A stretch of DNA of 64,000 nt, taken from Pontederia crassipes. Its lineage: Eukaryota; Streptophyta; Magnoliopsida; Commelinales; Pontederiaceae. The position numbers were made by a program, and so were the translations under genes. The notes under the pieces were generated by a model that searched no databases, was not told the origin of the DNA, and worked only from the letters and a program-made list of their open reading frames with translations. Where the stretch lies: the NCBI GenBank assembly GCA_030549335.1, contig CM060188.1, positions 45,783,696 through 45,847,695 of the forward strand, read 5' to 3'. Shown one piece after another: positions 36,989-47,574 of this stretch. Every line of letters starts with the position of its first letter. Position 1 is the first letter of the stretch.

Positions 36989-37085
36989 GGAAAACCATTT
37001 TCGCTCCGCTTATCCCTATCCCCTTCTAGGGGTATTTTAGTGATAGGTTCTATAGGACCTGGATGATCCTATTTGGTCAAATACA
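36985..37085 (+). pseudogene. ycf2: Plastid ycf2 fragment 2, Walker A region (nuclear copy)
   Basis: The reading [20 protein letters not shown] followed by SIGPG-stop-SYLVKY corresponds to the P-loop region of plastid Ycf2, normally GSIGTGRS. Two changes are visible: Thr to Pro, and an Arg codon CGA changed to a TGA stop. The latter is a C-to-T change at a CpG, as expected for methylated, non-functional nuclear plastid DNA. In plastid Ycf2 this region lies a few hundred residues downstream of fragment 1, so the intervening gene has been lost. Confidence 0.85.
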
Positions 37086-37364
37086 ACGACGAAGGGAGGC
37101 GGCGACCCCCCCCCCCCGCCCTTTTCTTATTTTTTTTATTATTTTTATATTTATTATTATATTTTTTATGTAAAAATGGACTAACGCAGGGGTATAATGG
37201 ACTTTTCACAAATACAAAAAATGAAAAATAACGGAGAAGTCGACGGAATTAGACGGAAGGACCAAACTAGAAAAATCGCGATAGTTTAGGTATCCAAAAA
37301 ATGAAGTTCATAATTTGGGGTTAGATATGATAAATCACGATAGTTTAGGGGTGGTCAGAGATAA

Positions 37365-40300
37365 TCTATGAGTTATCTTTGTCTATACCTATTATTCGGT
37401 GAGAACTAAAAATAATACGGTTAATGTAGGAGTAGATAATGTAACTGAAGATAAAATAGTGAAACTATGCGGCCTGATAAAATATTGTGAACCATTGTTC
37501 ATGTTATATGGAGTTGCTCCACCCTAAATAACAAAAAGGATTCCACCATAAGTATGATGCATCCTTCCCTATATAAGGCACTTGTCATATCATTGATCCC
37601 CCCAACCTATAGCATAAACTGTATTGTTTTCACAAGGCACATTCTTAAAAATGAAGTGCTCTTTAAATTAATAAGAAGAATATGATTATGTTATTGATAT
37701 GACAATATTGATGATATAGAATTATAGATGGAGGAATTTTGTTTGTAATATTATGGAAATGATGCTAAACATGGAGGAAATTAAGGTTCCTAATTGTTAT
37801 AGCACATGATATTAAATGGTCCTCCCAAATAAGAGAGATATAGTTATTTAATGAAAAGAAAGATGTGACCTATGACCTCATGAATTATAATCCTTTACCT
37901 TATAATGATGTCCAAGGTGCATTTACCATGCTTTTATATGATCCATGACATGTTATGTTACATTTTTATTATTTATGAAATTTCTTACTACTAATTATGC
38001 CTTTCATATATATATATATATGTGTGTGTGTATGTATGTATGGAGATCAAATGCCACTGATTAAAGACTACTAATTAATTGAACAATGATATAAAAAAGG
38101 AACACTGATCCATTGATTCTAATTATCAAAACATAGAGTGATCATGATTGTTATCATCAAAATGATAATGACTTATGGTACATCGACCTTATTGATATCT
38201 ATATATGTCATGGATCATGATTTCATTGACCATAATAGTCTATCATTTTCCATTTTGTTTCTACCAATGTATTTGACTAAGTGTTATGATTGAAACTCTT
38301 ATCAAGTTAAATCATTATCATATCCTATGATAAAAAAAATGTCGAGAGATGAGTTGACTTATGATGATTTGATACATACAAAATCAAACATATTATTAGC
38401 CTTGTATTTAATATTAATTTGATTCATTTTTGTATAGCATGCATTGTTTTATTGGCTTGTTTTCTTTAACTTTATAAATGAAATCTACCCAATTTTTGTG
38501 TTTTATTGACTAGAAAGCAAGAGAATAGAACTACGAAATCACCCAAAAAATGATACTTAAATCGAAGTAAAAAAAAAAATTTAATAAAAGCTGACAAGGC
38601 TGGAAATCGACCATAATAAGTCATGAAAGACTTATAATGGCCCATGACAAATTGGCCAATAAGATTGTGAAAAATAGTAGTTTTGCATTAGAACGCCCGT
38701 TGCAACCATCAGGAGCCGTGACAAGGCTCTAACGGGCCATGAAATCCATATTTTTCACTCGTTATGGTTGTTACATGGCATGTTCACGATCCATTACTCG
38801 TAAGTTACACCCCAAAGACATGTAATGGATTGTTACCATTGCATTATGACTGTTACAACCACAAGTATGAAGAAATTGTGCCTCCAACATAATGTAGCGG
38901 GTCATTATATTGAGGTTATGGTCCTTACAATGAAAATTATGGCTCATTTTTTCCAAATCATGAACATCACAGAGGAGTTGCGAACGCGACACTAGCTGTA
39001 ACAATCAAAAAAAAAGAGAACCAAATTAACTCAAATTGACCAGCCTTAGAGATAAACTTTATCTCTAATATGAGATACAAACTGAATCAGGGGGCAACAA
39101 TAACAGAAAAATTAGACTTGAGATAAAACAATGAGTTTATCTTTAATAAGTTATAAGGATCAAATATTAAGGGATTTGGATCTCCAAGATTAAAGGAAGA
39201 ATCAGAGAAATTAAGACCGGCTCTTTCTCTCTGATCTCCTCTCTTCTTTCTCCCTCTCGGCCTGGATCTTGTATAGGCACTGAAGGAAGGAATTTCTCTC
39301 GCTGGGCAAGGGTAGATGATGTTCTTTTCTCCCTAATCTGATTCCATACACCTCCTCACGTCTCCTTCATCCAGATTGTTGCAAGCGGAGATTGACTAAA
39401 GGAGGGAGCGCAGAAAGAGAACAAGGGACGCGACCAATAGATTTTCGTTGGATCGAAGTAAAGATCAAGCATGATTAGAGGTGGGTGAATTGAAATCACC
39501 TTGCATAAATTGGATAGATCATATTCTCTGATTATGAACGAACCATGTTAAGTGAATGAAGGATTATAGAAGTCTCACAAAAGGAAATTGGATTGCTTTG
39601 CTTGATTTGAAAATTGTTTGATTGATTTCTTCTAGGAAAATTTATTGTTATTGCATTGATTTGCCTTGATGATTGTTAGGATTCAAAAATTAGTCTAGGA
39701 TGAAATTTTGTTAATGATTCAAGTGAAAATCGGTCTGGAATTTGCCACCATCACGGTGTGCCACCTTCCTGGCACGCCCGTGCCATAGCCGTCACGATCG
39801 TGTCGCCCATCTGGCATGCCTGTGCCTTCGCCCGACCAAACGCAAGTAAAAGATCGGTCGACCGAGCTTCCATGCCGTCCCATGGGCACGCCCATGCCAT
39901 AACCTGATTCTCAGCCCTTAGAACCGGTCGACCGACCCCTTTAAATAGGTCGACCTCCCTCACACTCCATCACGTTTGTGCCTTCTTAAGATATGAATTC
40001 TTTTACTAATTTACTCTTCCATTTATCTTTTTGCCTCCATTGTATCAAGAACAAAGAATAACAAGATTCTAAAGTGATTAATAAGTTAAGATGGAAGATG
40101 AATAATGGGTTGCCAGTCCAAGCTAAGTGCCTCAAAATAAGGGTCGCTCCCTTGGTCATGGTTTGATCACCCATTAACCCTCACAATACTGTATCATTTG
40201 CTCAGCATATCCCAAAAATCTAAAGACACATAAAGTCACATGATTTCTAAGCAAGAACTAAGATTAAGAAGTATGGATAAGTAAAGCAAGCATGTTTCAA

Positions 40301-40637
40301 GTATGGGTAAGTAAAGCAAGCATGTTTTAAGTATGGATAAGTAAAGCGAGCATGAATTCCAAATCAAATTATTATCAGCACTTATGTCATGATTATCAAG
40401 CATGTTCTTTATTCCTAGTTTATCAAGTATCACATGATTTTACTGATTATCGATGTCTACTCATCTTTCATATCATGACTTATGATGATTTCATGCTCCC
40501 CCTTCTGTGCAAGATAAGTGCATCATTTTATTGCTGATTTTTCTATTTAAGTTATGTATTGTATACTTATGTGATTTTTCACTACGCTGTAAAGCTTATG
40601 GGAGGATCTCGTCCCTTATGTTTGATTTCCACAAGGT
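37365..40637. other. Repetitive non-coding DNA, no gene recognised
   Basis: AT-rich to 38500. From 38580 to 39010, phrases such as GCCATGA, GTTACAACC and CATGACA recur irregularly on both strands. From 39740 to 39960 CpG-rich GGCACGCCCGTGCC-like inverted phrases and GGTCGACC motifs occur. This is probably LTR-retrotransposon debris. Confidence 0.4.
40271..40358. repeat. Tandem repeat, unit about 39 bp, about 2.3 copies
   Basis: The phrase AAGTATGGATAAGTAAAGCA plus AGCATGTTT recurs three times with few changes. Confidence 0.8.
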
Positions 40638-40642
40638 CATGT

Positions 40643-41800
40643 TGTTGGGTCAAAGTTAATGACATATAAAATTATGATGAAACAAACCTCGAAAGATTAA
40701 AGTTGAAATGTTGAAAAAGTTTAAAGAAAAATGGATAACTTTATGCACTACACTTTGATTGAATAATTAACTATGATCTTATTAGAATTTGGATTAATCA
40801 TAAATATCAAAATTGTAGAGAATTCTGTTAGCTTTCCATGGAATAAAAAACCATATTATTTGAATAACTGTGCTAAAAGTTATGCTTAAAATAGTGCATG
40901 GCGATCGAACTGTCGGATGGACCGGTCCAGAATATCGATTGACCGGTCCAGAACACAGGTCGACCGGTCAGTACAAAAAATACCCAATTTCAACTAGCAG
41001 AATGTCGAGACATTATCGGTCAGTGCAAAATTCACCAACGGTCACATTTTTCATAAAAGAAAGTGTATCGGTCGACCGGTCCATATGTGCAGTCGATCAG
41101 CCTCCGAGTCAAATGAACAGTAACGGTCAAATTTGAAGGAGAAAATTGTTGAATGATTTTTAGACGACTTTCTCACTTGCAAAAGCTTATAAAAGGAGTG
41201 CCAAAGTTAGAAGGAAGTGCACTCATCCAAGCATTGAAGAAAAACTTCAAGTTATCAAAGAGAGATCATTTCTTGAAACTTTCATTTTATAGCTTTCTCT
41301 TATTTCTCTCTTCTCTTCTTATGAGCATAGAACTGTAAAAGAGAGAAATACTTTTGTTAAAAAAAATTGAGAGAGCTCCTGTGTAAAAGAAGTTCAAAAT
41401 CTTATTTCTTGAGCGAGAGAAATATATTAGCTTCCTAGGATGAGAGGTTGCCTTACCTCTCGAAGCGGAGAAAAGACAGTGGTGTAAAGGGCTTTCTTTC
41501 TTGTCCCATTTGGAACAAAGAAGGGATTAGTGAAATCTCTGATGATCTCGAGGTCGAGAAGTCAGAGCGGGGACGTAGGCCAAGGTGTGGCTGAACCTCG
41601 TCAACAACCACCGTGTCTTTGCGTTTGATTTTCTCTCTCTCCCTGTTCATATTATGCTTATGATCTGAATTGCTTTATTTTAAAAGGTTTTAAAGAATCG
41701 GTTTTGTGCTTCCGCGACGATTTTCATAAATTCGGTATTTTCGGATTAACACCAATTCACCCCACCCCCACCCCCTCTTAGTGTCCTTTGGGATCCTACA
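40643..41800 (+). mobile_element. Solo LTR with perfect 5-bp target duplication
   Basis: The 1158-bp unit starts TGTTGGGTCAAAG and ends GGATCCTACA (TG..CA). It is flanked by CATGT at 40638-40642 and CATGT at 41801-41805. No internal retrotransposon coding sequence adjoins either side, so it is a solo LTR left by recombination. A TATAAAAG box at 41188-41195 sets the plus orientation. Clusters of GGTCGACCGGTC-like palindromes lie at 40905-41100. Another copy, inverted, lies at 32362-33551. Confidence 0.88.
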
Positions 41801-41805
41801 CATGT

Positions 41806-42975
41806 CAGTGATGGTGTGTGTAGGTGTGTTGCTACAAAACTCTGAAGACAAGAAAGCACATGAACTACATTATCTATTTAGTTATTATTTTCCTTCCATA
41901 TTTATGAACTTATGATGTAAACCTTATAATATTTATTTAGAGATGATGTAGCCATCTAGACTTTCGTAGTTAATATCATTCTTCTTATTTTTATTCTTTT
42001 TTCTGTTGATATGTCTTGGTTTTTTACTGAGACTTGGTCAACAAGATGATCAAAGTCATAGCGTTTGTAGCGTTCTAGGTTGGTCTTCGTCACGTGGCGT
42101 GGGTCGATTTGGAGGTGTTACATCAGCCATCACAAGTCTTTCTTGTACATCATGGCCATGAAGGCCTTATTGTCTTAAGTTATTTACTTTGACTTGAAAT
42201 CATCTCAAGGTATGACCGTTACGGAGGTCATCATGACCCGTGACTTGCCCAGCATAACGAATGAGTCATTACCACAACCTCACGGTCCATGATTTTCCAT
42301 GCCGAATTCAATTCAAACACTGTGTGAGCGATGACTAACTATTCACATGGCGTGACAAAGGTCAATTATGACTAGAAACATATTTTAGGAAAATTATCAA
42401 TGCACAAGGACTTCTACTCATACCATGTCTCATAAATCAATTTGAAATATTTTATGAAAGAAAATTTGAAGTTTGACAAGGTCAAAATTCTAGATTCAAT
42501 TCATATATGATTTTTTCATATTTTAGATGAAAAAGATTTTCATTTATTCTCTAACTCGAGCCTTATATAAATATGTTTGCAAAAATTTAAAGGATTCGTT
42601 GAGAAGATTCCTGCGAGATTGACTCTAGGTGAGAATCAAACATCAATTCATTGGTGATTTTTTAGAGTACTATCCACTCTAGCCAATGTTGGGATGATCT
42701 CATGATTAATTGATACATCTTCTATAATTTGGATCCTTTAGTTTCATTTCAATTTAAGATATTTGTAATAGTCTCAATTATTAAGGAAAATTGTTAGAAC
42801 ATCTTTTGTTATCGATTAAAGTTTACTTTTCTTTCAAATATGCATGTTGTTATTATTGCTTTTCAAAATATTAATTGTCTTCTCTAGATAGATATTATCC
42901 TAGTAGGAATAGTTACTTTTGATTGTATGATTTTTGTAAAATTGATTATTAACTTTTAAGTCGAAGCATTGCATT
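41806..42975. other. Non-coding DNA, no gene recognised
   Basis: A stretch at 42110-42330 shares the GTCATGA/CACGGTCCATGA style of the 38.6-39.0 kb repeats, suggesting the solo LTR landed in older retrotransposon debris. Confidence 0.35.
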
Positions 42976-44079
42976 CACTACAAAAAAAATGGTATTTTTC
43001 GATGGACAAAATCCTCGAAAAATCGAAAAAAACCATAAAAAATAGAGATTTTCGACGAATTTATCGACGGAAATGATCGGTCGAAAAAAGTGGCATCGCA
43101 AATAGTTTTCGAAAATTTGAAAAATAAAAAAATTGCCCATAGCCAGCGGCCGATCTGGCCGACTGCAGCGGATCTGGCCGGTAGCGGCTGATCGATCCTC
43201 CTGGCGACGATCGAGCCGCCTGGCGGCCGATCTGGCTACAGCCGGCCGAATCAGGTCGCCTGGCGACCGATCTGGCCTCAGCCGGCCGAATCAGGACGTC
43301 TGAGGGCCGATCGTGCCGCCTAGCGGCCGATCGAGCCGCCTAGCGCCGATCGAGCCGCCTAGCGCTGATCTGGCCGCAGCGGGCCGAATCAGGCCACCTG
43401 GTGGCCGATCTAGCCGACAGCGGCCGATCTGATCGGCAGTGATCGGATCAAACTGCTTGGCAGTCTAATCGAGCCGTCCGACGGCCGAATTAGGCCACCT
43501 GGCGGCCTGATCGAGCCGTCCGGCAGCCGAATCAGGCCGTCTGGCGACCGATCGAGCCGTCCGGCGGCCGATTTGGCCGACTGCGGTTGGATCGAGCCGC
43601 TCGACGGCCGATCTGGCCGACTGCGGCCGATCTAGTCAGCTGTGGCCGGATCAGGCTGCTTGGCAGCTCGATCGGCCGAAGACGGCTCGATCAGTCGCGA
43701 GAGGGAGAGAGAAAGAGATAGGGGGATTGTCGGCCATAGGCGAGAGAGAGAGAGAGGGGTGGTTAGTGGCTGGCGGCCAGTGGCCAGCGGTCGGCGGCCG
43801 GGAGAGGGGTTGCCGGGGGGTCGTCCTTCCATCGTCGTTTAACACTGCTAGGTGACAGGCCGAAGGATCAAGTGCAGAAGTGAAACACGAGCCTAACACC
43901 CTTCTTTCCTGTGCAAGCAGTGCAGAGAGAGATCACCCCATGAGGCTCGGCACCCTTCTTCGTCGTGTGAGTAGAGTAGAGAGAGATCGCCCTAGGTTCG
44001 ACGTCCTTTTTTGTCCTGCAAGCAGAGCACACAACGCACCCTAGATGTGAGCGGAGCATAGAGGTATCACTGCAATGAA

Positions 44080-44205
44080 TCGTGACATATGGCACTATTT
44101 GGCTGAAGCGAACCATGCATCTTACTATCGATTCAACTATTCACAATGCTATCCATCGAAGCACACTGGCTCATATATGCAATGTTCGTAGGGTGCACCC
44201 TAATA
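44080..44205 (+). repeat. Direct repeat, copy 1, followed by (TA)n
   Basis: The segment (GGCTGAAGCGAACCATGCAT, CACAATGCTATCCATCGAAG, TGCAATGTT) recurs at about 44770-44900 in the same orientation. A palindrome AGGGTGCACCCT and a CA/TA microsatellite (44206-44258) follow. Confidence 0.6.
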
Positions 44206-44220
44206 TTCCTCACACACACA

Positions 44221-44261
<41 letters not shown>

Positions 44262-44769
44262 ACACACGCACTCAACACCTCTTCTTTGACCTGTGCCCCT
44301 TCCCCTCTTCTCAATCATCTTAATCGCTCTACAAGTGCTATCACGATCTTCTCTTTGATGCTCTAGAGTGAGAGTTATTTTTCCTTGTTCAATGTAGGCA
44401 AACAATATAAATGGGATCCACTTTCCCCTTTCCTTTCCCCCCTTGCATCGATCGACTTCCACGCTCTCCTAGAAGTGCCACTGCCCTCTACTATCGAGAA
44501 GTGAGAGATTGTGTGCGAGATCTTGTGTCCACCTTCTTCATTCCACTACAAGCACTAGACACACCAGTAGGAGAGTATTCTCACCTTTCTCTCTCTCCCT
44601 CTGTTGCTCATGCTCCTCCATCTCATTGCCAGGCTCGCTCCAATTTCTCCATGCATCTCACTGCAAGTGCCAAGTCCCTTTGGTCACCATCCACACATCT
44701 ACGTCGTTGCCATCAACTTCATCGTTGTTGTAGGCATTTTTAAGAATAGAGCAAAAACTGATATACTGC

Positions 44770-44898
44770 AGTGGACCATGACTTGAGATGATCATTTAGT
44801 TGAAGTGAACCACTCATCTTGCAACGGGTTCAAACGCTCACAATCCTATCCGTCGACGCACACAAGCGCGGATCCGACAATTTTGATGCAATGTTTGC

Positions 44899-44900
<2 letters not shown>
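44770..44900 (+). repeat. Direct repeat, copy 2, followed by (TA)n(TG)n
   Basis: Partner of 44080-44205: AGTTGAAGTGAACCACTCAT, CACAATCCTATCCGTCGACG, TGCAATGTT, then a TA/TG/TATG microsatellite to 44975 that abuts the Mutator-like element's left end. Confidence 0.6.
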
Positions 44901-44960
<60 letters not shown>

Positions 44961-44975
44961 ATATGTATATATATG

Positions 44976-45476
44976 AGGTATATTAGGCACATATTTGTGT
45001 ATGCACCCTACAATCCCAACATCTCGACCGTTTGAACTGGATGTGTGGATGTGATTTAATGATTTCAACAGGCGTGGTTCAATGCATGGATTCAATCCCT
45101 CTATGAGCAGTTCTAGTGGATATACTGATTCATTGGAAAGGACCTTAGGGCATATCTTGATAATAAAAAAATAAGATCGGAACCAGTCCCTTCCCAACCC
45201 CCAGTGCTGCTTCTATCTCTGCTTGGCAGATCTCAATCAACAAAGAAAGCAGGTGTCTCGTGATGTTGAAGAAACCCCTTGTGCCACTGCTTCCCAGCCC
45301 CTTGTCATGCATTGCTACTTCTTTCCCTATAGTTGCTTCTGGTAGATCCAATATGTTGCCAGCCGCATTATAAACCTGTGATGTTGAAGAAGGTTCTTTA
45401 TTTTTTTTACTATAGATATCTCCATTGATACTGCCAGATTTATTTCTTTTTTGCTTGGCCCCTAAGTTTTCTTCTC
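44976..45476 (+). repeat. Left terminal inverted repeat of the Mutator-like element
   Basis: Begins AGGTATATTA. It aligns in reverse complement with 50090-50644, the inner limit being set by TTGCTTGGCCCC at about 45451-45462. Confidence 0.8.
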
Positions 45477-46005
45477 AAAACATATTACAAGTATTTTCTA
45501 GGGCACATTTTCTCGTTCTTTTTATCCTTTCTATGTTCCCTCCATATTACCTCCCTCTTTATCATGATCTAGAAGCTATGTGAAAACTTCTTTATTTGCA
45601 TATGCTAGCAGATTATTAGCATACGAATTTGAAAGCATTGCTAGATCTAAATTTCGAAGCCCGTTGGATCTCCACAACAAGCAAGAGGGCTGCTAGTAAT
45701 CTCCTAATTGTGCTACTTTCTTTTGTGACTATAGGCGTAAGTAGAACATATTTACTTGTTATCAAGGGACTAAGGAAATATAAGACTAGGTATTATTTCT
45801 ATATAAGACTACGTATTGTTTCTTGTCATAGCTATATCATCATTGCTAATCTCCTAATCGTGCTACTTGATTTTGCTACTTGTTGTGTTTCTTTTTTTAA
45901 AACATGAGAACTGCTTTAGGGAAATGAAACACATGACTAGGTAGTAACATATAAATTATAAGGCATGTGAGCTGATATTAACTTATAGTTTCTAATATAA
46001 TTATC

Positions 46006-46408
46006 ATGTCCAAGATTAACTCGACAACCATACCTCTATGCAATTGTCAAGAAGAAGCGGTAATCAAGACATCATGGATCGAAGATAATCTGGGTCGAAG
46101 GTTTTATAGTTGTCATAATTATGAAGTAAGCATTTCAGTCTATGCACATTATATCTTATTTGTTTTTTTACAGTTATGCCTAATTATTTTTCACTATATA
46201 TTGTTTATCTTTTTAGCGCAATAGCAGTTGTCAATATTTTGAATGGTTGGATCCGGATGTTGACTCTCAAAACATAATGGTTATTAATGGCTTGCTGAGC
46301 AAGATGAAACACGAGAATGGGAGGAGAAAATTTGAAGCTATTCTTGAAAATGAAAGAACCATATTTGAAGCTATTATGAAGACGAAAGAAGACAATTTGA
46401 AGTTATGA
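46006..46408 (+). CDS. GRF-type zinc-finger ORF inside the Mutator-like element, two exons
   Basis: Exon 1 is 46006-46125 and exon 2 is 46217-46408, joined by a 91-bp intron (donor GAA|GTAAGC, acceptor TTTTTAG). This gives 103 residues without a stop or frameshift. Residues 12-50 match the GRF zinc finger: CNC near the start, TSWIEDNLGRRFYSC in the middle, then CQYFEWLD, so the Cx1C...C...C ligand pattern and the GRxFysC core are present. The C-terminal half is charged and probably helical, with repeated KFEAILENE/TIFEAIMKTK units. GRF fingers bind single-stranded nucleic acid in DNA repair proteins such as APE2 and NEIL3. Its role here is unknown. It lies just inside the left TIR and points toward the transposase, as mudrB does toward mudrA in MuDR. 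The reading depends on the intron: without splicing the finger is broken. Confidence 0.7.
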
Positions 46409-46792
46409 AGATGAAAAGAAAAGATTTGAGGCTATTCTTGAGGTTGAAAGAAGATGTAGATTGTATAGGAACATCACCATATGCTTGTTGGTAGTATTAC
46501 TATTATACATTTGAAAATAAATATCAGACATTGTACATGTATTTTTCTGCATGTGTAACAAAAATTAAGCATTCGTACCACCTGGAATGTGTTGAAATTA
46601 ATTAAGTTGCCATTTTGCAAATTGTTGACTACTTATTAACATTTCTATACAAGTCACATTTTGGTTTTCAACACCATGCCTTTGTTTAAGGATTCTTAAC
46701 TTCTTAATTTCTTAGTCTCCACCTCTCTTCATAATTGGGTCATTATTGTGACATGCATGATGTCATCTCCAACATGTAAACTTTGATAGATG

Positions 46793-46940
46793 TTGCAATA
46801 ACTCGAACATAATCAAATAAATGACAATAGCACCAATAGTTGCAATAGCTCGAATATAATCAAATAAGTGACAATAGCACCAACAACTGCAATAACTCCA
46901 ACATAATCAAATAAATGACAATAACACCAACTACTGCAAT
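46793..46940. repeat. Tandem repeat, 47-bp unit, about 3.1 copies
   Basis: The unit TTGCAATAACTCGAACATAA plus TCAAATAAATGACAATAGCA recurs at 46793, 46840 and 46887 with few changes. Confidence 0.9.
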
Positions 46941-47067
46941 TTAATGACTTCAAAAGGCGTTCTTTAGTGCAAAGTTGGCAGCTAGTCTACAATTACAATT
47001 GCTACTAGTCTACATGTACAAAGTTAGCAACAACAATTGCAACTTTGATACTCATCTACAAGTGCGT

Positions 47068-47192
47068 CTACATGAAAAAAGCTTCAATTTTGCTGCATGT
47101 CTACAAGAAAAAAGTTCCAATTTTGCTACTCATCTACATGAAAAAAGTTTCAATTTGTTGTTTGTCTACATGAAAAAAAACTTCAATTTCTG
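47068..47192. repeat. Tandem repeat, about 31-36 bp unit, four copies
   Basis: The unit GTCTACATGAAAAAAGCTTC plus AATTTTGCT recurs four times with variable length. It lies between the GRF ORF and the transposase tail. Confidence 0.8.
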
Positions 47193-47574
47193 AGCAATCT
47201 GATGCATGAGGAGACTGGATGAAAAAACTTTCTAGTCTATCACTTGATGAAATGTCAGTCATTTCATCAGTTGAAAAATAAGAGCATGAAAAAAATAAGT
47301 ATAAATTGGACAACAAACTCCATTCACATAAGCTATGAAGGCAATTTCACTCACATTCGTCCTCCTCCTCATTTTCCTTTCGTTCACCTGCATCGTCTTC
47401 ATCATACTCCTCCGTATAGCGATAAATGTTTTTAACTTTTCCTTTTATCTTCTTCTCTTCATCCTTTGCCTTACATTACCGATGAGACATTGAACCATTA
47501 GTTTAGATTTAACATAAGTCATAAAATAAGATAAAAGTTAAGCATACAACATAAGGAAAAAATGAAATACGATC

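Larger units (their letters stand above)
36551..37364. mobile_element. Fold-back TIR element carrying plastid DNA
   Basis: Two arms of about 230 bp are inverted repeats of each other. The left arm is 36551-36780, starting TTATTTCCTCTGACCAC. The right arm is about 37125-37364, ending GTGGTCAGAGATAA. Both include AAACTATCGTGATTTATCA and TATACCCCT..GTTAGTCCA, at an estimated 85-90% identity. The core (about 36830-37085) is a mosaic of plastid-derived sequence rather than a transposase. No clear target duplication was seen. The superfamily is uncertain; long arms suggest a Mutator-like or fold-back class. Confidence 0.75.

Noticed and set aside
32362-41800. A complete LTR retrotransposon between the two related LTRs
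   Set aside because: The two copies are in opposite orientation and the plus copy has its own 5-bp duplication, so they are independent insertions.
43632-43899. ORFs in the GC-rich block near the CACTA left end, and at 52614-52988
   Set aside because: Translations of GCCGATCTGGCC-type repeats; open in several frames on both strands.
46793-47192. CRISPR-like spaced repeats
   Set aside because: They are head-to-tail tandem repeats without unique spacers, in a plant transposon.
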